Positions 12,888 through 16,052 of a DNA stretch of 16,052 nt are shown here, in pieces. Location of the stretch: contig JAUVPA010000007.1 of assembly GCA_030598905.1 (NCBI GenBank), forward strand, positions 1-16,052, given 5' to 3'. The notes under the pieces were generated by a model. It searched no databases. It was not told the DNA's origin and worked only from the letters and a program-made list of their open reading frames with translations. Numbering within the stretch: position 1 is the stretch's first letter; every line of letters begins with the position of its first letter. Origin of the DNA: Acidimicrobiia bacterium. GTDB taxonomy: Bacteria > Actinomycetota > Acidimicrobiia > Spongiisociales > UBA5794. Both the position numbers and the translations under genes were made by a program.

Positions 12888-13622
12888 CTACGTCGGCGAG
12901 GTGGCCTCGCCGACGAAACCAGCTACCTCGAGGCCCATGTCGAGAGCAGCGAGTAGATACTGTTCGGGAGAGTCGTCGGGTCGAACCACACCCGAGGCGT
13001 AACTTCCCCGCGCTGTGGTGACCACGCCAGCCGCGAGCGCGACAGCCTCGAGATGAGCGGCTTCGTCGGCGACTCCGACCGTCCGCGTCGGATTGTCGTG
13101 CGGTCCCACCATCACGAGTGCCCCCGCCCAGTTTCCCTGTACCGGAGCCGTGATCCTGCGGGCTCCTCGCTCCGAGTCCGTCTGTTCCCCCCACAGTGAG
13201 CCCACCGGGTCCGGGAAAGCAACGGGAAACCCACGCCGGAGGGGGCGTCCGTCGACCGTCCACGCGATCGTCAACTCACCTTCCGCGATGGCGTGCGCGT
13301 GGGCAGCGAGTGAAGGCGCGATGCCGTTGCCAAAATTCGACCCGACGAGCAGAGGTGCGTCCGCAAACCAGCGGGTGTAGTCGATGTCATGCCACAGGAC
13401 ACACGCGATTCCCGCGGAGGAAGCTCGATCGATGAACGCGATGTCTTTGGCATCGGTTACGGCAACGTCGTATTCGCTGAGATTGTTGGCTCGCTCCACC
13501 TTCTCGTCCCGATTGCGGGGGCTGGCGTCGACGAGGCCGAGGGAGACAAGCGACCTCTCAGCGAGGAGGATCCTGCCTGCGCGATTGCCGATTTCTGTGG
13601 TCGAGTGGATGGCGACGCGCAT
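12888..13622 (-). CDS. Conserved-looking protein of unknown function, Rossmann-like N-terminus
   Basis: This is a 244-residue soluble protein, not recognised. The frame is open upstream to 13868, but the Arg/Pro-rich extra residues look like non-coding sequence. ATG at 13622 begins a sensible protein (MRVAIHSTTEIGNRAGRILL) and overlaps the stop of the small upstream gene as TGATG. A beta-strand then Gly-containing turn and helix, followed by LVSLGLVDASP and YDVAVTDAKD, suggest a nucleotide-binding or reductase-like alternating fold. The middle (GSNFGNGIAPSLAAHAHAIA) resembles the middle part of dinucleotide-dependent reductases. The C-terminus (LLAALDMGLEVAGF) is helical. No catalytic motif can be assigned. 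A strong hairpin overlaps its last codons. Confidence 0.7.
   Translation of the reverse strand: MRVAIHSTTEIGNRAGRILLAERSLVSLGLVDASPRNRDEKVERANNLSEYDVAVTDAKDIAFIDRASSAGIACVLWHDIDYTRWFADAPLLVGSNFGNGIAPSLAAHAHAIAEGELTIAWTVDGRPLRRGFPVAFPDPVGSLWGEQTDSERGARRITAPVQGNWAGALVMVGPHDNPTRTVGVADEAAHLEAVALAAGVVTTARGSYASGVVRPDDSPEQYLLAALDMGLEVAGFVGEATSPT
12891..12915. terminator. Strong hairpin between convergent genes, possible bidirectional terminator
   Basis: CGTCGGCGAG-GTGGC-CTCGCCGACG forms a perfect 10-bp stem with a 5-nt loop. It starts 24 nt after the DUF3566 stop and lies within the last codons of the opposing gene. No U-tract follows on either strand, so it is at best a non-canonical terminator of the type reported for high-GC actinobacteria. 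Confidence 0.5.
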
Positions 13623-13759
13623 CAGTCGCCAGGCGGGCGGTGCTCGACCGGTTCCCACGATCCGCGAGGAGCCTCGGGGCGGCGGTCGCGCAGCGCGGCC
13701 ACGACAAGAGCCGCTGCGGTACCTGCGATGGCGATGGCAACGAAGACAGCGCGTTTCAC
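13622..13759 (-). CDS. Small single-pass membrane protein, 45 residues
   Basis: GTG at 13759 gives a 45-residue peptide, VKRAVFVAIAIAGTAAALVV then AALRDRRPEAPRGSWEPVEH and RPPGD. One hydrophobic helix (about 4-23) is preceded by Lys-Arg and followed by a basic, proline-rich cytosolic or linker segment. The stop overlaps the ATG of the 244-residue protein by 1 nt (TGATG), so the two are probably translationally coupled and may act together. No Shine-Dalgarno sequence is visible; a TAACGT box 8 nt upstream suggests a leaderless start. The family is unknown, and coding status is inferred from coupling and composition. Confidence 0.6.
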   Translation of the reverse strand: MKRAVFVAIAIAGTAAALVVAALRDRRPEAPRGSWEPVEHRPPGD

Positions 13760-13767
13760 AAGTCGGG

Positions 13768-13773
13768 ACGTTA
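13768..13773 (-). promoter_or_regulatory. Possible -10 box for the small membrane protein operon
   Basis: On the minus strand TAACGT (TANNNT) lies 8 nt before GTG 13759, the same spacing as at the DUF3566 gene. The transcript would begin at or near the start codon. No clear -35 box was seen. Confidence 0.4.
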
Positions 13774-13784
13774 CCGGGATGGGG

Positions 13785-13790
13785 TACGAT
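13785..13790 (+). promoter_or_regulatory. Possible -10 box for the cobalamin riboswitch transcript
   Basis: TACGAT fits TANNNT and would start transcription near 13797, just before the first riboswitch hairpin. It lies back to back with the minus-strand box at 13768-13773, so the two divergent promoters share about 30 bp. Confidence 0.45.
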
Positions 13791-13799
13791 TCCGTGACG

Positions 13800-13928
13800 G
13801 CGTCCGCCCATGGAGGCGGACACCGCAGTTGAAGCGAAGTCCGGTGAGACTCCGGCGCTGTCCCGCAACTGTGATGCCCCTCGAGGGGACGAGCCAGGTC
13901 GCCTTTGCTGCGGAGAGCGGTCGAGCCT
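13800..13928 (+). ncRNA. Cobalamin (B12) riboswitch aptamer
   Basis: The conserved cobalamin core is present: GAAGTCCGGTGAGACTCCGG and then CGCTGTCCCGCAACTGT (about 13835-13872), followed by the B12-box GAGCCAGGTCGCC (13891-13903). CCGCAG (13823-13828) pairs with CTGCGG (13908-13913) to close the core. A 5' hairpin, GTCCGCC/GGCGGAC, lies at 13802-13821. The riboswitch binds a cobalamin and lowers expression of the downstream uptake genes. The exact ends are approximate. Confidence 0.93.
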
Positions 13929-13929
13929 T

Positions 13930-13979
13930 CGGAGGAGGGGCGATCCCGTTGCCGCAAGGCCTCCTCCGAGAGAGAGGAG
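13930..13979 (+). promoter_or_regulatory. Riboswitch expression platform with alternative hairpins around the ribosome binding site
   Basis: CGGAGGAGG (13930-13938) pairs perfectly with CCTCCTCCG (13960-13968). The same 3' arm, as CTCCTC (13961-13966), can instead pair with the ribosome binding site GAGGAG (13974-13979) across a 7-nt loop. The site lies 6 nt before ATG 13986. The first fold frees it and the second hides it, as expected for translational control. There is no U-tract, so transcription termination is unlikely. Confidence 0.65.
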
Positions 13980-13985
13980 ACCACC

Positions 13986-14918
13986 ATGTCCCGTCTGTTC
14001 CTACTCCTGGCAGCTCTTGCCGTTTTTGCCGCGGCCTGTAGCTCCGGTGACGTTGCTCCGCCATCGACGTCGACGGTGGCCGAAGCGGCAGCCTTCCCCG
14101 TGACAATCACGACACCCACGGGCGACGTGACCATCCAAGAGAAACCTCAGCGGATCGTTTCTTTGAGCTCAACCGCCACGGAGTCGCTGTTCGCCATAAG
14201 TGCAGGCGGCCAGGTGGTCGCCGTCGACGACACGTCGAACTACCCCGAGGCGGCACCCATCACCGACCTCAACGGGTTCACGGTGACCGCGGAGAGCCTC
14301 GCCACCTATGACCCTGATCTCGTCATCTACTTCTTTGATCCCGGCGACCTGGCGGCAGGCCTCGAGACGCTTGGCATTCCGGCGGTCTACCAACCGGCGG
14401 CCGTTGATCTGAACGACGCACTGGGTCAGATCGAGCAGCTCGGCATCGCCACCGGCAATATCGACGCGGCGACGACACTCGTTGCCGGCATGCAGGAGGA
14501 CATCGCCGATATCGAAGCCTCGGTGACCGGTTCCTCAGGGGCCAACTACTACTACGAGTTGGGTGAAGAGCTCTATTCCGTGACCTCTTCGACATTCGTC
14601 GGACACCTATTCGGCGAACTCGGATTGATGAACATCGCTGATCCGGCCGATCCGGACGGCTTCGGTTATCCGCAGCTCAGCTCAGAGTTCATCATCGATG
14701 TCGACCCGGACCTCGTCTTCCTTGCCGACACGAAGTGCTGTGCTCAGAATGCCGAGACGCTGGCAGCCCGCCCCGGTTGGGACCAGCTGTCTGCGCTCCA
14801 GAACGGCGCCGTAGTCGAACTCGACGATGACGTTGCCTCGCGCTGGGGGCCGAGGGTCGTTGATCTCCTCGCGGCAGCGGCAGAGGCGATCCTGACCTTC
14901 GAGTTGACGAGCCCATGA
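13986..14918 (+). CDS. btuF: Cobalamin ABC transporter substrate-binding lipoprotein, BtuF-like
   Basis: This 310-residue periplasmic-binding protein of the BtuF/FecB (TroA-like) type delivers corrinoid to its permease. The signal peptide MSRLFLLLAALAVFAAACSS ends in a lipobox with Cys18, so the mature protein is membrane-anchored. RIVSLSSTATESLFAI (about 55) and YDPDLVIYF mark the first lobe; DPDLVFLADTKCC and LAARPGWDQLSALQNGAVVEL mark the second. The frame is open upstream to 13905, but that would cross the riboswitch platform; ATG 13986 has GAGGAG 6 nt upstream and a proper signal peptide. The cobalamin riboswitch makes B12 the likely ligand. The stop overlaps the permease start (ATGA). 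Confidence 0.93.
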   Translation: MSRLFLLLAALAVFAAACSSGDVAPPSTSTVAEAAAFPVTITTPTGDVTIQEKPQRIVSLSSTATESLFAISAGGQVVAVDDTSNYPEAAPITDLNGFTVTAESLATYDPDLVIYFFDPGDLAAGLETLGIPAVYQPAAVDLNDALGQIEQLGIATGNIDAATTLVAGMQEDIADIEASVTGSSGANYYYELGEELYSVTSSTFVGHLFGELGLMNIADPADPDGFGYPQLSSEFIIDVDPDLVFLADTKCCAQNAETLAARPGWDQLSALQNGAVVELDDDVASRWGPRVVDLLAAAAEAILTFELTSP

Positions 14919-15967
14919 CTGCGGGGGATCTCCGCCCGACTCGCCTCCGGTGGGGCTGGCTCGTGGGATCCCTCGTCCTGCTCGGTTTTGCTGTGCTCGC
15001 CGGAGCCCTGGTCGGCCCCGTTGCCCTCGACGCTGCTGACGTGTTCCGATCGGGCCTGGATCGGCTGCCTTTCGTGGCTGTCGAGTCCGGGCTGACGGAA
15101 CGACAGGAGACGATTCTGTGGGAGCTTCGGATGCCGCGTGTGGTGCTCGGTGTGCTCGTCGGCGGCATGCTGGCCCTGGCCGGTGGGGCGTATCAGGGGA
15201 CGTTTCGCAATCCTCTCGCCGACCCCTACCTGCTCGGCGTTGCAGCCGGAGCGGGGCTCGGTGCGACGCTTGCGATCACGACAGGTTTCAGCGGAGATGG
15301 CTGGCCGATTGATCCGCTTCCGCTGGCGGCGTTCGTTGGGGCTCTCGTGGGAGTCGGCTTGACATACGGCATCGGTTTCTCGCTCAGGTCGGGGAGAACG
15401 GCCGTGACGCTCATCCTCGCCGGAGTCGCCGTGGCAGCATTCCTCACTGCGGTCCAGACGTATCTGCAGCAGCGGGACGCTGAATCGCTGAGAGAGGTGT
15501 ACGGCTGGATCCTCGGCAGGCTTTCGACCGTTGGCTGGCGTGAGGTACTCCTCGTGGTGCCGTACGTTGCCGCCTGCTCTCTCGTCATTCTGCTCGGAAG
15601 GCGCTTGCTCGACGTGATGAGCGTCGGCGATCACGAGGCAGGGATGCTCGGCATCGACCCAAGCCGGGTCCGTCTTGCGATCGTGATCGCGGCGACGCTC
15701 GGTACGGCCGCCGCGGTTGCCGTCGCCGGCCTGATCGCTTTCGTCGGGATCATCGTGCCGCACGCGATCCGCCTCGTTGCCGGATCCAGCTACCGCGTCG
15801 TGCTCCCGCTGTCTCTGATCCTCGGCGGAGCGTTCCTCGTCATCGCCGACATCTTCGCTCGATCGATCATGGCTCCCGCAGAACTTCCGATCGGCGTTGT
15901 CACGGCGTTTGTCGGCGCCCCGTTCTTCGCATTGGTGTTGAAGACGAGCAGGAGCGCCGGTCCATGA
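14915..15967 (+). CDS. btuC: Cobalamin ABC transporter permease, BtuC/FecCD family
   Basis: This 350-residue polytopic membrane protein, with about ten predicted helices, forms the dimeric channel of a type II importer. The FecCD signature is clear: LRMPRVVLGVLVGGMLALAG, then YQGTFRNPLADPYLLGVAAGA (about 88-110). The cytoplasmic loop DHEAGMLGIDPSRVRL (about 240-255) contacts the ATPase. AVAGLIAFVGIIVPHAIRLV and the C-terminal ELPIGVVTAFVGAPFFALVL complete the core. ATG 14915 overlaps the btuF stop and the gene ends in ATGA with the ATPase gene. Siderophore or haem permeases share this family; the riboswitch favours corrinoid. Confidence 0.95.
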   Translation: MTAGDLRPTRLRWGWLVGSLVLLGFAVLAGALVGPVALDAADVFRSGLDRLPFVAVESGLTERQETILWELRMPRVVLGVLVGGMLALAGGAYQGTFRNPLADPYLLGVAAGAGLGATLAITTGFSGDGWPIDPLPLAAFVGALVGVGLTYGIGFSLRSGRTAVTLILAGVAVAAFLTAVQTYLQQRDAESLREVYGWILGRLSTVGWREVLLVVPYVAACSLVILLGRRLLDVMSVGDHEAGMLGIDPSRVRLAIVIAATLGTAAAVAVAGLIAFVGIIVPHAIRLVAGSSYRVVLPLSLILGGAFLVIADIFARSIMAPAELPIGVVTAFVGAPFFALVLKTSRSAGP

Positions 15968-16052
15968 ATGCCGTGACGTTGCACCGTGTGTCCGTTCGCT
16001 ACAACGGATCACCTGTGGTCAGCGAGGTAGACCTCGCGGTCGAGGCAGGGGA
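15964..16052 (+). CDS. btuD: ABC transporter ATP-binding protein, BtuD-like, 3' end outside window
   Basis: ATG 15964 overlaps the permease stop by 4 nt. The visible 29 residues (MNAVTLHRVSVRYNGSPVV, then SEVDLAVEAG) are the typical N-terminus of an ABC ATPase, with the aromatic A-loop Tyr13 that stacks on the adenine base. The P-loop would lie just beyond the window edge. From position and overlap it should power the btuF-btuC importer. Confidence 0.88.
   Translation, partial: MNAVTLHRVSVRYNGSPVVSEVDLAVEAG

Noticed and set aside
13623..13868. N-terminal extension of the 244-residue protein to 13868
   Set aside because: The extra residues are Arg/Pro-rich, overlap the small membrane protein and its promoter, and run into the riboswitch region.
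13905..13985. Upstream start for the BtuF-like protein at 13905
   Set aside because: It would bury the lipoprotein signal peptide and translate the riboswitch platform; ATG 13986 has a good ribosome binding site.
14744..16012. 422-codon minus-strand open frame opposite btuF/btuC
   Set aside because: It is a shadow of the FecCD permease gene; residue composition (Arg, His, Glu, Asp-rich without hydrophobic core) is not protein-like.
1..16052. CRISPR arrays, insertion sequences, prophage or defence genes
   Set aside because: No direct-repeat/spacer pattern, transposase, integrase or known defence family was seen; the window is core origin region plus B12 transport.

Overview
This window is the replication-origin neighbourhood of a GC-rich bacterial chromosome. 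The order rsmG-jag-yidC-yidD-rnpA-rpmH on the minus strand, then dnaA-dnaN-recF-dciA-gyrB-gyrA on the plus strand, is the classic dnaA/oriC arrangement. A DUF3566 membrane protein directly after gyrA, DnaA boxes of the TTGTCCACA type, GTG-rich starts and likely leaderless promoters point to Actinomycetota. The sequences diverge from mycobacteria and streptomycetes, and I infer a deep, Acidimicrobiia-like lineage. No rRNA or tRNA genes were seen.

Left arm (1-3237, minus strand). A probable single operon starts at rpmH and runs through rnpA, yidD, yidC and jag to rsmG, which leaves the window. It makes ribosomal protein L34, the RNase P protein, two membrane-insertion factors, an RNA-binding KhpB/Jag protein and a 16S rRNA methyltransferase. 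rnpA/yidD and yidD/yidC overlap by 4 nt. A perfect 16-bp parS site lies across the 5' end of rsmG. A roughly 120-bp palindromic repeat fills the jag/rsmG junction, supplies the last codons of jag and probably carries the rsmG ribosome binding site.

Origin (3238-5235). The 456-bp rpmH-dnaA gap holds palindromes, helically phased CGCGAA heptamers, a good dnaA promoter and three DnaA-box-like sites at exact 12-bp steps. The dnaA-dnaN gap holds more DnaA boxes followed by a GC-rich clamp and DnaA-trio repeats, closely like the basal unwinding element of Bacillus subtilis.

Right arm (5236-12866, plus strand). The sliding clamp, RecF, the DciA-type DUF721 protein and both gyrase subunits follow, then DUF3566. 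Two gene junctions (recF/dciA and gyrB/gyrA) are built from heptanucleotide repeats. Several core proteins have departures at normally invariant sites: the first P-loop Gly of DnaA, the quinolone-site Gly-Asp-Ser of GyrA, and the groove Arg of YidC.

Accessory end (12888-16052). A two-gene minus-strand unit encodes a 45-residue one-helix peptide and a 244-residue protein of unknown function. It is divergent from a cobalamin-riboswitch-controlled B12 uptake operon encoding a BtuF-like lipoprotein, a BtuC-like permease and the start of a BtuD-like ATPase, joined by 4-nt overlaps. The riboswitch leader has two mutually exclusive hairpins around the ribosome binding site, which suggests translational control.
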